Origin: Saksenaea vasiformis B4078
Lineage: Eukaryota; Mucoromycota; Mucoromycetes; Mucorales; Saksenaeaceae
Assembly: GCA_000697055.1 (NCBI GenBank)
Contig: JNDT01001341.1
Coordinates: 1 to 64,000, forward strand
Direction of reading: 5' to 3'
DNA length: 64,000 nucleotides
Below, piece after piece: positions 50,070-62,872 of the stretch (the stretch's first letter is position 1; each line of letters begins with the position of its first letter). The translations under genes and the position numbers were made by a program. The notes under the pieces were generated by a model. It did no database searches. It was not told the origin of the DNA and saw nothing but the letters and a program-made list of their open reading frames with translations.

Positions 50070-50795
50070 CTTTGAGGTTCCTATAAAAGAGTAGACGGAG
50101 AGAAAAAGAAAGGAGTTCGAGAGCAAAACTTTTTCTTTTATATGATATTTTTGTCCTGACTTTATCATTTACTCAATGCATAGAGGCCTCTTTCTTTTTA
50201 CCAAAAGCTTGGCATACTTGAGAACTCTTATTTACTATCATTTCTTGTCACCTGTTTATAAAGGGTCAGATTGACATACCTACATATCAACCTATCCTAT
50301 TATGCCATAGTAAAAAAATAGTAGCCTCTCCGTACCGCCTTTTCCAACAGTAATATACCGTTCATTTCATGTGATACATCCGTATGCTCGTCTGCTATCG
50401 TCCAAGAAGCAGGATGATTCCTTTTGACGATAGTAATTCAAACTGCATTATGTCTTGCTCTCTTGGCATCTATGCAAACTCAACATGAAAATAAAGCACG
50501 CTTGTTTAATTGAAAAAAGGGAAAAAATCAGAGTGTATGAATCAACGTAGATAGTATGGCGTGACGAAGATAGCAACATTCCAGGTCATGACGTTATCGT
50601 CAGACTGAAATTTATCATTTTTTCACGTTATCTCAGTACAGACACCCTTTTTTTTATGGCGGTAAGAGATCTTTGCTGTTGATCTGGTTTTTTTTTGTAT
50701 GCTATTTGGAAGCAAATAGATACTAGATTTGCAATTTAAATGATTAAAAAACGACTACGACTAAAAGGAAGAGCAAAGAGTTTATATATCATCAT
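50070..50795. other. intergenic region upstream of the F-box gene
   Basis: Promoter side of the F-box gene and 3' flank of the next minus-strand gene. No coding signal seen. Confidence 0.5.
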
Positions 50796-52001
50796 CTACG
50801 CTGTGGCTATGGCAGGAGGGGTCGCTGTCGTGGAAACGGTTGTAGGTGCGGTAACTGGTATCTCCGTCTGTTCTTCTGTGGTCACAGCGGGAGCAGCAGG
50901 AGGAGCGGACTCTTCCTCTTCGGGAGCCTGTGCTCCCTCTTCCACTTCAACGTTCGAGGAATCTTTAGCTGCTGCTGGCGCCGCAGGTGCTGCTGCTGTC
51001 GTTTTCTTGTCCAAGCGAGGGATCTTTGAGAAGAGTTCCGTCAAGCGACCGAGAGGAGAGGAGGGACGGTCGAGCTCCTTGTTTTCCTCCGAAATAGGGG
51101 GAACAGCTTCTTCACTCTCAGCCTGTGCCTCTACAAATGTTGGTGAGACCCCATGGTCTTCATTCTCTTTTTATTTCAGTTACCTTGTTCCTCAGCAGCT
51201 GCAGTATCTTGTGTTTGTGGTTCATCCTTGACTTCGGGCCGTTCTTCCTTCTTTTTTCCGAAGATTTTGCTAATGAAGGACTGCCGCTTGGGCTCACAGG
51301 CGATAGCAGGCGAATCATTGTTAGCGGATTCGGTCTGTGCTACTTTTTCAGCATCATTCGCCTGTTGAGTTTCCCCAGCCTCCACTGTCTCCGCTCCTTG
51401 TTCACCTTTGGCATTTGGCGTTTCTGTGGTAGCAGCAGCAGCCGTGTCACCATCCTGGTTAACGACGGTAGACGTCTCGATAGGCTGTAACTGTTCGATC
51501 TTGGGAAGTTCGACAGGACCGGATTCTGCTGTGTTTGCAGGTGCTTCCTCATTCTTTGGAGTTGTGGACTATAGGTAGAAATGTTAGCAAAAATCAACGG
51601 CACTTCGTCTATGTCTTTACCTTGACTCGAGAAAAGAGGCTTCCAAATCCTTTTGACTTTCTTCTTTCTGTCACTTTTGGTGGCTCGGTTGTCGCAGCGA
51701 CAGTGAGAGCAGCCGCGTCTTCTGTCAGCTCTTCTTTTCCAGAACCATCTTCCTTCTTTGTGGCCTTTGCAAATGGATTAAACAGACGTAATTTGGGGCT
51801 CGTCTTTCCGCTAGCTGCCACAGCAAGCTCTTCTGTAGGTTGTGGTGTTCCAGCCTCAGCAGGTGACTCCGCAGCAGGTGTGGATTGTTCCTGGGCAGCG
51901 GCTTGAACCTCGGTTTCGTCTGTACGTGGCTGCTCCGTTTCTGCCACAGTCTCTACCTGCGTTGGGTGCGTCGTTTGATCATCTACGGGGCCAGAAGACA
52001 T
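50796..52001 (-). CDS. acidic disordered protein with repeated basic-aromatic modules, unrecognised
   Basis: Three minus-strand exons in coding order: 51621-52001, 51184-51568, 50796-51130; about 366 residues. Most of the protein is low-complexity Glu/Ala/Thr/Pro-rich and predicted disordered. Embedded in it are four short modules rich in Lys/Arg with a Phe-x-x-(Leu/Ile/Pro)-Phe-type core: SPKLRLFNPFAKATKK (about 68-83), RRKSKGFGSLFSRVK (about 113-127), KRQSFISKIFGKKK (about 221-234) and GRLTELFSKIPRLDKK (about 283-298). The spacing is regular and the modules are separated by acidic linkers, which suggests repeated binding motifs for a membrane or protein partner. No family recognised. All splice phases agree and no other frame is coding-like. 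Confidence 0.75.
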
Positions 52002-54772
52002 TTTTTTTTTCCACGTAAGAAGATTGAAAGAAAGAAGGGCAGAGAGAAAGTAAAAAAAAGGGAGACTGCAACATGCTCATAACCTACAGTTCAGTATTTA
52101 TACAGCAGACCGCGTCAACAAGCTTGATTTCAACACGAGTATCATAAAGGGGGTATGCGTAGCACAAACATCTGCAACTATTCAACTACCTGGCATGAAT
52201 CATGTTTTGCTCTCTCTCTTCCGATAGCGTAAAAAAAAGTGATTTGCTCAACCCCCGATTACTACGTCGTGCGATCAACTTTATGCTACATCTGTCCTTT
52301 TAGCTTATTTGATCCTAAAGTCCTTCAATTTCAGTTTTTCGTGGACGAGCAATCACCTTCATGTTTATTTTATTGCTATTATTATTTCCCCAAGATCACA
52401 TCATTGTGCATCGTACAGGTTTAACGTGTCATGCCTTGATAGATAACACTAGAAAGACGTGTGAGCGAATTCAATGCTTAGCTGCAAAACAATCAAGCGA
52501 CAAGATGCAGATAGTCTTGCTGTCACCCGATTTGAAAATTCTGAGAAGATTCGTAATCTACCACTTGCTACCTTATAGGTGTAATTCATTGTCTGTGAGC
52601 AGATGTCAAGTAGGGATATCTAAACTATTTTAAAGACGACCCTGATGATGCAGTCTCTCCCGTTTTCCAAACCTCGTCTCAGTGTGCGGACCTCCCTTTC
52701 GGCCGTCAATCCCCAATCTCCGTAGGATGGAACAACGTGTTTAAACGTCCACGTGCTGGAGCTCATCACATCCACTCTCTATCTCTCTCTATGCGTTCGG
52801 TTTTGGATACCATTCCTTGTCAATTGCTATATAGCTTACTTCGTTGGTTGTTATACATATTGGTGTCAGTTGTTTCTATGGAAGACGCAGTGTAAGATGA
52901 TCATTCGCGTCATCATGGGGTAGGCTGAAAGAGGAGACTGGTTATCCCTGTAACTAAGGTAAAAGTATAACCGGAAAGGGAATGAATCACCGTAAAATAA
53001 CCCCACATCTACATTGAGCGGTAGAAATCCAGCTGTTTATCTCCTATTCTGCAATGCATTGATAAGCCATGTGCCCGCTCCATGCGACATGACGGGTTTC
53101 TACACACGATGGAAAATAGACAAGCGAAAAGGTAACTGCTGGATACATAGAGCACGGATAAAACACGGAGACAAAAGGTTTTTATATAAAAAAGGCTTTA
53201 TGCCTAATTGAAGGAAAGACCGTGCTAAACAAAATAACCACGACCGATCGATCGCGCACATTCCACACGCTGTGTAACGGATGTCTCATGGATACACTAG
53301 CTGCACATCAGAGATCATATCTCTTTTTCTGAATTCAGTTAATTGGGATTAGGAGCATGAATGCTTAGTCGATTGGAGAAACGATGCAAAATGAACCTTC
53401 TGCTGGTTCAAAACTTTAATGGACAATAAAGACGCTGTTCCTTACCGATGTGTCTCGATGACGACACTTCCTGTTATTTCACTACTCTCCATCACCAGGT
53501 AACGACGGGTCAGGTTGTTACTATCGATGATTACACAGTATGATTAAAAAATGTGTCAGTTGATCGTTTCCGTAATGACTATTTACAACGCATATCTTCT
53601 GTAACACTTACAGTTGTGGCGACGGGTACAGGACCTCAAATGACCAAATAAGGACATTGCTTTTGGGATTCGATCGGGTGCCTCTTAAACAAAAGTGGCA
53701 TACACCCTTGTGCGGAGAAGGAATACAAGCAAAATTACCAAAAATGAAGTAGATGTGGGGGAAGACAACTGAGGCAAACCAACCAAATGGCGTCTTCTTG
53801 AAAACAGTCATTGTCTTATTTGAGTTACCATGAAGACCTCAACTAAAGCTCCTTCACCTGTATTTCCGTCAAAACTTTGAGCACGTTATCTCAATGCATG
53901 AGTAAATTGTTTAAAGCGAGTACAACATACAAAAATAAATACAAGAAATTATTTTGTAAATATAGTCATTTTTCATGTCAGTTCTGCAACACTGCCCTTC
54001 TCCAAAAGATAAATGATTAATGATTTGATAACGCCTCGAGCGGTTGTACGTTTCAGGTTAGTTTGTGAAGAACTCAAAGTATATGTCTGATACACTTATT
54101 TGTTACAGTAAATTGCTGCTAATTAAAACCATCTGAAACCTTGTCTTTTTATTATTATTATTATCGATGGTTAGGCAAGAAATGCGGCTGTTGCTTACAC
54201 AGCATGATGTAAAAAAAAAGTGTACTGTGTTCCTTGCCTATCATGTCAAGACTATCAAACCTCTTGAACGTTCAGATCAATATGGAATATAGTTTTGGTT
54301 ACGTTGATAGTATAAATTTGTGATTATCATCACAGAGTCAGAAAGATGTTTTTTTGTCTTTTTTTTACACTGATGAACTTAACTTCAGGATTTGATAGGA
54401 ACGAATTAGATTACTCGTTAGTTACGTTTCGGAACTGAGTGGAAATAACCTCGAAAATAGAGTTTGTCCGGTGACCTTTTCAAGGGGAGAGTATGGCTCG
54501 TTGTAACACACGCACCTTGTGCCTTTGTGATGATCTGTTATAGCTTTGTTTCTAAAGGAATAATAATAATAAAAAGAAAAACCTGTTTGAGTAAAAGATG
54601 AGTAAAAGTCAATGTAGCCGCGGGTCAGACACTCAAATTGATGCATGCAATGGCGGAATTACAAAAGGATTATCAAAGTTTTATCTTTGGGAATCAAACA
54701 CTGAACAGTATGGAACAAAGCGATTGCTTATTATTTGTTCTCCTGGATCCGACTTTTCCGATGTAGCCATTT

Positions 54773-54803
<31 letters not shown>

Positions 54804-56829
54804 TAACAACAACAGAATACTGTAAAAAAGAAAACGTGATTTCTATTTTTATTCGTTACGTAGGTAAACTATGTTGGTTCAGGAACGCAGATAACTGTGT
54901 GTACGGAATGTTTAGAACAACGTACGCTAAACAAAGCGTGCCAAGGTTCTGAAAATCACTCGTTCGTCCTGGCGCAATTCAGTCGTTTGCTGTTGGATAC
55001 TTTTCGATCTCCGAGGTATCGACGGTTTGGGACGGGAAATCCCGAAAAGGATTCATTGAACCCCCCAAATCTTTTCCACTTCTCCAAATTTGGATTGCTC
55101 CCTTCGGACTACTAAAATTTGCTATCTCCTGAAGCTTTTACCATTCAAACATGCTATCCATACGCTTGCTAGTGTCGCCCAAAGACTTCTACCTCCTTAG
55201 AATTCCTGGGAATTCATGTGAAAGTTCGTATCAGAAGCGAAGAAGCAGTACCTCGTTGGACCTTTCAACTTCGCAGTCGTGAACGAAGCGGCACAAATGG
55301 TGGCAACCAGCTGATCGATGGCGCTCATTCCTCCCATTGGCAAGGCCCATGACCATCGATTCAACATCAAGCCAACACAATTACTCTGAAGCAAACTTAT
55401 ACACGTTTATTCATAGACATCATTAGACGCCTCGAAGAAAAAACGGCACTAAGTCTTCTGGAGTCTCGGGATGTGCGCCTATTTTCAATTATGAATAACA
55501 TATGAAAGGAGATGGATGTAGTCCAACGGTTCCTAATATAATATATTTGTTCAAACCACACATCTCTTTAGGACATGTGCCCTTATGAACGCGTCTGTCA
55601 CATAGGAAATGCGAAACCACATTCTATGCCCTACATCATATCAAACATATTCCGGTAACAATCTTGCATGGAAGTGAATGACGCTTTGGTCAATGTGTTG
55701 AATATATAAACGTTTGACAAGTGTCGCGGCAGATACAGCTATGAGCATTCGTCGAGGAGCTTTTGGCGACATTATTCATTTTCTCAGGTACCAAAGTTGC
55801 GGCTGCCATTGGCCAATGCCTTTAACCTGTAAACTTCCACTTTCAGTTATGGCGGGCCTTGTATGATTTTCAGACGAATAAATCGTGTCTCGCTAGCGAT
55901 CAAGATTTCACGGTATGTCACTCGTCGAGTTGACTGCACAATTACGACAAATTGTGGCGAAATTTGATCATTCGTCTTTGTGTTATTTGTGATGTGCTTT
56001 GGTCCGCTCAAGTCAGCCCATACCCGGCAGTCCTTCTTTCTCCATGTTCGCATTGGCTGATGCTGATCGTAGAAAAGGACACGTCGGCGTACCTTTGCAC
56101 TTAACTTATTAAGAAAATGAGAACAATGGCTCGTTGTGCAGGATAGAAGACTTAGCGGGGCAGACCATATTCTCCTTATGAACAGAGAAATATCGAACAG
56201 GATTGTCTCTCAATTTGCAACATTGCTAGCATCCATTAACCCTTCTTCCAATAAATCCGTAGCATCAACAGTGGGAGTCGCTTTTAAGTGGTTAAAGACA
56301 TGTTTGAAAAGCTGGACTTGTTTACATCATTTTGCATCGTAAGATGTGTCTATTAAGGCGCTCCGATAAAGCCGTGGCTCCCAAGGATATGATACCGGCT
56401 TTTGTGTAAAAAAGGTTGAGCTTTCATGCAGCAGGCCAAGAACACCGGTATTATTTCTTAATTCTGGTTGATCATGCCACTTCTGGTGAAATGACCTGAG
56501 ACCATTTTCACGTAATAGATGAACCTGCTTTTCTTGCAGGTATGCATGGAAAAAGATTTGATACGAAAAAGCCAATAACCCAAATTTGGATATGCGGAAA
56601 ATGTTTTGGGGGGACTTCTCCAGAAAAATGTGGACTTCGGGTAGTCTTGACTTTAAAGCACCGATAAAGTTATGTGGGGCAAGACGGTCACTTTTGAATA
56701 TCCGCCACTACATTATTTACCCCGCGTTTTTTCGTCCATCCTTTTTTTTACCCGTTTCCGCTTTTCCCCAGCAGAGAGAAAGAGACCTGAAGGGCCCATT
56801 TTATTGATCTTGTTCTTTTTTATTTTGTA
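52002..56829. other. gene-poor region with CA microsatellite
   Basis: No supported gene over 4.8 kb: short frames, AT-rich sequence and homopolymers. The first part holds the promoter of the acidic-protein gene and the last part that of the CSL gene. Confidence 0.45.
54776..54803. repeat. (CA)n microsatellite
   Basis: Perfect CA dinucleotide run of 14 units. Confidence 0.95.
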
Positions 56830-59800
56830 ATGGCACAGTATCCATCCTCAACGATGCCTACGTGCGTTACGCAACTGCCATCTGTTGACAATGAAAAGGA
56901 ACAACAACATCACCCAATGTTTCAAAGTTGGTCGACGGGAGTGCCTTGTGCCATGTCTTTGGACTATCATCAGGAGGCGGTACCTGTGCACCAATCAGAT
57001 GATGTCTCGGCGTCGTCGTCGTCGTCATTGTTGTCCTCCTCTTCATCAACGCCTCCCACTTGGGTAACATCACCCCCAAACGAATTACAGATGTTACGGG
57101 ACGAGCCGATGCGAGACATGAACATGGATGCGTCCTTTCTGGAGCAAATGTTACAACCGACATTCGATCCAATGACAACAGCAGTGTCAGAACCATCTAA
57201 TTTTGTGTTTCATTATGACCCTGCCGCCGCAGATCAACAGCAACAACAGCGGATTGACGCGGCTGCACAGTCGTTTATGATGCCTTACAGCACAACTTCA
57301 TCGACAATGACTACATCTGCGAGTAACCATTCTCTTTCGTTTTTGGACTCAATCAAGGAAGAAAAGCCATCCGATGAAGCGTTTGATTTCTATAAACTCA
57401 CCACCAGCAAGGCTCACACGATGTCATTCTATCCCTCCGAACTTGTTGTGGTAGGTGAGGATTTTATTTCCCATGAAAATAAACAAAGGAAAGAAAAAGA
57501 GATACCCACACACCCACACACATACATATATATACCTTTCTTTTTCTTCTTTCTTTATTCTTTATAATGATGATGATGGTTGTTGACTTTACGCTTTCCT
57601 TGTTATAAAAAAGATGCCCGAAAACAAGCCATGGGAAGCAGACAAAAATTTGATGCCATCAACAATGCCAGACATGTCTCTTCCAGTGGTGCCGTCTCCA
57701 CCAACATCGCCTAATGCTTCCTGTACTTCAACCGACTCATCACCAGCGATCACACCGATGTATGGGGCCATTTCCAACCTTTCGATTCGCTCAAACATGC
57801 CACTCGCTATTCATCAGGGTTCGTACCTGACGAAACCAGGTATTCTTAGTCCACCACCGCTATCTTCAGGTGACAATGAACGAAACGGCATGTACGGTCA
57901 GGAAGGAGACCACTTTTCTATGGATTTCCATCGAGCTAGTCTAAAAGCAACAGCAGCCACAGCGAGAGTGAGACAAAGTGCTGCCCACGCGACCAAAATG
58001 AAACCATGGATCCAGAATTATCTCCAAGCTCCGGATCCTATCGCCATCGGCGAACGCCTTGTCATTGTCATGGTAATATTTTATCCTTGGTCATGTGGCC
58101 CTTCGATTTATCTTAATTTATCTTTTTTTTGTCCATAGACAAGCAAAGTAGCGCAAAAAAGTTATGGCACTGAGAAAAGGTGATTAAAAGAACGACTAGG
58201 CTATGCAGGGAAAGGTCTCATTTTTTTTTCCTGTTAGGTTTTTGTGTCCACCTCCAACGACACTTCTTGTTGGTCCGTCCTGGTGGCCACAGCCTTCTTT
58301 GGACGGTAACCTGTTACAGGATCAGACCGCGGCGGATGGTGGGTCTGTTAAGCTCACCATCTCCATCGCGGGTGAGTCGACATCGCAAACAGGTCAGGTG
58401 GAATGGTATACCGCTTCAGGCGCCAAGGTGGGACAGACCGGCACATTCAAGTCTCAGCCGCAACAAGAGGGTCATCATAGCCGGTTCCGGGGCTCGGACT
58501 CGAAAAATGACAGTGGTGATTGGTTCCACAACCAACAGCAGGAACCTGTCACAGCGGGCAAATGTGTATCCAAGCATCTGTATATTAATGACGCGGACGA
58601 GAAACGAAAACGTGTTGAATGTCTTGTACGTGTCCAACTCGCCAACGGCCGCTTCCTGGGGACCCTCGCCAGTCGAGGCATCAAAGTCATTAGCAAGCCA
58701 AGCAAAAAACGTCAGAGTGTTAAGAACATGGAATGTAAGTTCTTTCCACCAGTTTTATGTTTTCTCACGCCACGTATTCGACAGTGTGTATCCATCATGG
58801 AAGTATGGTCTCTTTGTTTAACCGTATCCGGTCACAAACAGTGTCGACAAAATATCTTGGCGTTTCAACAGCCCGCTTCGCTTACCCCGGTCAGCCCCAA
58901 GCAACCAGCAAGAGCAACAACGAAGGCACTTGCTTTGTCGCCCGCACTGATTCATGGGATCCTTTTATTATCTGGATTGTCGATACAGCGCGATCAAGTG
59001 GTGAACGTAATGCAAACGAAACTGCAGAAGATTATATCGGTCATAACACCTTCCTTCGCAATGTACCTTACCCCCCCCCGCCGGCAGTGGCGTTAAAAAA
59101 TCCTACCAACGAACCGATAGCTATTCATTACAACCAGCATGTTGTACTTCAATGCTTGACCACCGGCCTAGTCAGTCCTGTAATGATTATTCGTCGGGTG
59201 GACAAAGCATCCACCGTTTTCGGCGGCTCTCGGAGCTTGGACGATAGTATGGCGTGTGGTGGTGAATGCGGCGATGAAACGTTAGGCGACCCCGTATCAC
59301 AGCTGCATAAAATTGCCCTTCAGATTGTTCAAGATCCACTACAGGCAGCGCAGCATCGCAACCAGAAAAGCTTTCACCCCTCTTCCAGCGCCAATATCGT
59401 CGATGGAATGATGGAATCCCTGATGCCACGATCTGTACATCCCGCCACCTATCTTGCATGTCTCAACGATATGGTCGGTATGCATAAAAGCACAGAGCAA
59501 CGACGCCCCATCGAACCCACCATCCGGGAACAGTTTGCCTACGATCCTTCTTGTGGTCAAGGTGGCGGTGGCAAAGCTGTCCGCAAACGACGCGTATCGG
59601 CCAATGCACCTGATCATCTTCTTATTCCCCCACGCAAACTCGTTTCATCCACGTCGCTTACAAGCCTGCAAGAATCGGGAAAATCACGGGCAACAACTGA
59701 TCTCGGTATTCGACGACGAGTGAATAGCGTGAACGAGCAAGGCGGTCTATATTATGAAAATGACCATCTCTTTACGCGAGCACGATCCGCATCGATTCCT

Positions 59801-60287
59801 GATGCTCGAAGATTCGATATGAATACGACGAATCCACTAGCAGGATACGGTGCCTACTGGTCAGAAGACGTATCCGACGCTGCTGTTTGGACAATTGTCG
59901 GCACAAGTAAGTCAATTCTTTTTGTTATGTTGTTTCTGGTACTAATGCCTCTTTCAAGGTTGTGTGATCCATCGATTTTTGGTACCTGACGAAGCAACGA
60001 CAGGACCTTTTTCAGCTTCATCAACCCTGTTTCCTTCCTTATCCTATTACACGTTGAATACGTCCGGTACAAAAGAGCAAATACTTTCATTGCATGGAGA
60101 ATATTTCTCCAGAGATCTCCAAATCTGGTTTGGCGATGTCAAGGCACCCTACACAGAATATCGAAGTCGTGAGCATCTTATTTGCGGCGTTCCTCAGGGT
60201 GGAATGCCACGATTCCCGGTTCCCATCTTGCTGGTCAGAGGGGACGGTGTGATTATCAAAACGGATAAGATGTTTCCATCTCATTAG
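56830..60287 (+). CDS. CSL (CBF1/Su(H)/Lag-1) family transcription factor
   Basis: Six exons: 56830-57450, 57614-58072, 58139-58179, 58238-58734, 58785-59906, 59959-60287; about 1022 residues. A long disordered N-terminus (about 330 residues, Ser/Thr/Gln-rich, some polyQ and polyS) precedes the Rel-homology-like DNA-binding domain. Its hallmark is formed across the short third exon: KVAQKSYGTEKR, then FLCPPPTTLLVG. HLYINDADEKRKRVECLVRV lies in the same domain. The beta-trefoil domain carries LCIHHGSMVSLFNRIRSQTV (about 540-560) and FARTDSW-like sequence, then YIGHNTFLRNVPYPPPP. A large Ser/Arg-rich insert separates it from the C-terminal IPT-like domain (GYGAYWSEDVSDAAVWTIVG to ILLVRGDGVIIKTDKMFPSH). 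Animal CSL proteins are Notch effectors binding GTGGGAA-type sites; fungi have CSL proteins (fission yeast Cbf11/Cbf12) but no Notch. Confidence 0.94.
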
Positions 60288-61322
60288 TTTATACTATCAT
60301 TTGTTCCTTTTGCTTGTTTATTTTTTTAACCACCCTTTCCTTCTTTTTCATTTACTTTTCTCCACCTTCCCCTCAAAACGAAAAAGTTCCCAGTATGATT
60401 CCTTTCCTTGTATCTATGGATGACTCCTCTTTTCTTCCTTTTTCTATTTGTGAAAAAAAACCACCTTATGTACGCACGGCGACTTCCTTTTTATCTGTAC
60501 TTTATTATACTTCTTTTTTCTTCTTCGTCCTCCTTACATGAACCCCCATGCCATGTTACTGTAAAACAATAAATCCAACCTCCATATGATAGCGGCTTCC
60601 ACAGAAGAAAGAAACTAGAAACGGAATCGACACATCATGTTCATGGTAGTTACGCATTATTCGGATCAGAAATTGTTGCTACGTAGTTTACCAGGGTGTG
60701 TTGGTAAGTCGATCCGTATTCCGCTGGTTTATGCAGAAAGGCAAAATTTATGCAGCATTTTTGCACCGTCTGATACCTTTTGGCATTACGATTGCTATTA
60801 CGATAGAGATGTACCATGACTATCCTTAAACCGTGGCACCATTCCAAGCTATGAAATTCAGAAACAGATAACCAAATAACACCATGTTCTCACTTCCGTA
60901 TGGACGATTGATAGTAATTCCAACGCTTCTGCCTTTAACAACACAAGCATCTTGTACGCCGTGACACAGTCTATTTTGTGCATGGTATATTTGTGCTGGT
61001 TGGGGAAAAATTCTGACCTGATGTGCCATTGGTTGACATGTCACCATGTGAAATTTGAATTGGATGCCTTCGATAACAGGCTGCATAGTTCTTATTTTTT
61101 TTCTTTTTGAAAAACTAACATCAGGATCACCTTGAAGATATCCAGAGACTCCGTTAGTGACACAAAGAAGAGCGGAGGAAAACATAAAAACCCAGCAAGA
61201 CCAGAGAAAAAAAGCTACAACGGCTGATGAATGCAGTAAACATATGTTATTTGTACAGCATGCGAAATTGATATGTCAGTTTTTTTTCCAATATACAAGA
61301 AGATCAGCGAACGCATACGTTA
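60288..61322. other. intergenic region with a doubtful minus-strand frame
   Basis: T/C-rich 3' flank of the CSL gene followed by sequence containing one possible small coding frame on the minus strand (60826-61185, listed separately). Confidence 0.45.
60826..61185 (-). CDS. doubtful 119-residue open frame, possibly secreted
   Basis: The frame starts MFSSALLCVTNGVSGYLQ, a short hydrophobic N-terminus, and contains scattered cysteines (VTCQP, RLCHGVQDACVV). A possible intron lies near 61130-61080, because GTGATCC looks like a weak donor and an AG follows. There is no known domain and no other support. It could be a small secreted protein or a chance frame. Confidence 0.25.
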   Translation of the reverse strand: MFSSALLCVTNGVSGYLQGDPDVSFSKRKKIRTMQPVIEGIQFKFHMVTCQPMAHQVRIFPQPAQIYHAQNRLCHGVQDACVVKGRSVGITINRPYGSENMVLFGYLFLNFIAWNGATV

Positions 61323-62734
61323 TCAATAGAGTCTTGCTTTTGGGAACGCACGAGCTCCGGCATATCCGATGATTCCAACGTACTGCAAGTCGATATTTTC
61401 CGAATCGTATTCTGCTCGAAGCAACTTGATCAAAACGTATTTTCCAGATCTGAAACATGTGGCCTCGTTGAAATGCAATGAAATCATCACTACAATCCCT
61501 TTTTTCTTTCATTTCCTTTTCTTTTTACCTGTCCTTTAAATCTACCGTTACTTGCTTGTCATTGGATACCCTGAACCATGCCACTGGATCTGTGTCATCT
61601 TGATTGTTACTACGAGACATGTACTGTTCGTAATCTTTTCTGGTAAAATGGTCGAATGTTTTTGTATCTGAAAGGTACAAAGGTCAGGCGGACAAGAGAA
61701 AAAAATTTCTGATATGAAACCCTACTTTCAACATCGATCATATCATGTGAAATAAATATCATGCCTTCCTTGCCTAAATACATCCTTTTTGTCAGGTCAT
61801 ACTTTTTTGTCAACTTTGCACTTACATGGTGCTGTGAAACTGGTGTGATGACGAGAATATGATAATGAAAAAAAGGAAGGGAAGTGCTTCAGTTTCAGAT
61901 GCTTCCATTTGCAAAACATTACCCATGTTGTGGCGATTTGATTACTATTTGCGATACTACACAGCTTCGATCTGTCGTTAAGCCGCTTTCCAGCCATCCA
62001 CAATACTTTAACAAGATATTAATGGTGCCATTTCTCCCGGAACTATGCAAGATCAGTGGTCTGTGCGCAACATCAATGTTTTTCATTGATTTACCAGTAG
62101 ACACTACTGTCATTGCGTAAAATGTTCTCAACACCATAGTAGGAACTGATTAAGGAGAGACAAAATGGAAAGAGTAGGGGTGTGCGTTCATATAAAGTAC
62201 CATTGTTAGGGGGTTTCATGGTAAAAAACCAAGTAAGACACATCTTTACCTGTACCGTCCACCATCATCCATAATGACCTCGAAATCGAGTAAAGAATTG
62301 TCTGATTTTGTGCGTTGCGATGTACTCCTTCCGCAAAGGGATGACAGATCCACTGCCGCCTCGGTGACACAATTATGATTATTGTGTAGCAATTCACGAT
62401 TTATTTGGTCATGCCTGTTATCCTCTTCAGACTCAAACTGAGTCTCTGGACGAGAAAAAGGGTCTTGCCGTCGTAACCTAGGAATGCGAGGTGTATGACG
62501 AAGTGCTCGTTCTCGCAATGACGCTCGGCTATAACGTGATTGAGGCAGAGGAAGTGGTGGCGATGGTAGCAATGAAGCCGACGAAATCAAGCTAGGACTT
62601 GGATTGCTTTCGCTTTGCGAGTGAGCGTTGTCTTCTTCCTCAAGCACAGCATGTGTACCGTTTGGAGAAGAAAAGAAAGTAATCGATAATGGTCTGCTCC
62701 TTTCAAAGGTAGAATAAGAAGCTGTAGGTGACAT
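61323..62734 (-). CDS. conserved-looking protein with C-terminal discoidin/galactose-binding-like domain, function unknown
   Basis: Seven minus-strand exons in coding order: 62250-62734, 62095-62145, 61923-62042, 61826-61839 (14 nt), 61726-61773, 61529-61667, 61323-61449; about 327 residues. The first 150 residues are Ser/Pro/Arg-rich and disordered. From about residue 155 a compact domain follows: DDGGRYSSYYGVENILRNDS, INILLKYCGWLESG, SQIVIKSPQHGFTAPCKEGM, IFISHDMIDVENTKTFDHFT, DPVAWFRVSNDKQVTVDL, SGKYVLIKLLRAEYDSENID, LQYVGIIGYAGARAF. The pattern (SSxxxVENIL, AP.xGFTAP, KYVLIKLL..E..NID.QYVG..GY.G) resembles F5/8C or DOC-type beta-sandwiches. I cannot name the family or role. All splice phases agree, including the micro-exon that creates GFTAPCKEG. 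Confidence 0.8.
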
Positions 62735-62872
62735 TGTTACCAGACACAACCAAATAGAGGAAAAGAAGAAGAAGAAGAAGAAATATAATATGTATTTAAA
62801 AAAAAGGAGGAAGAGAAAAGGTTAAATGGCACACAGTTCAATATGGAAGCAAATGCGTCGTGACTGGTTTAT

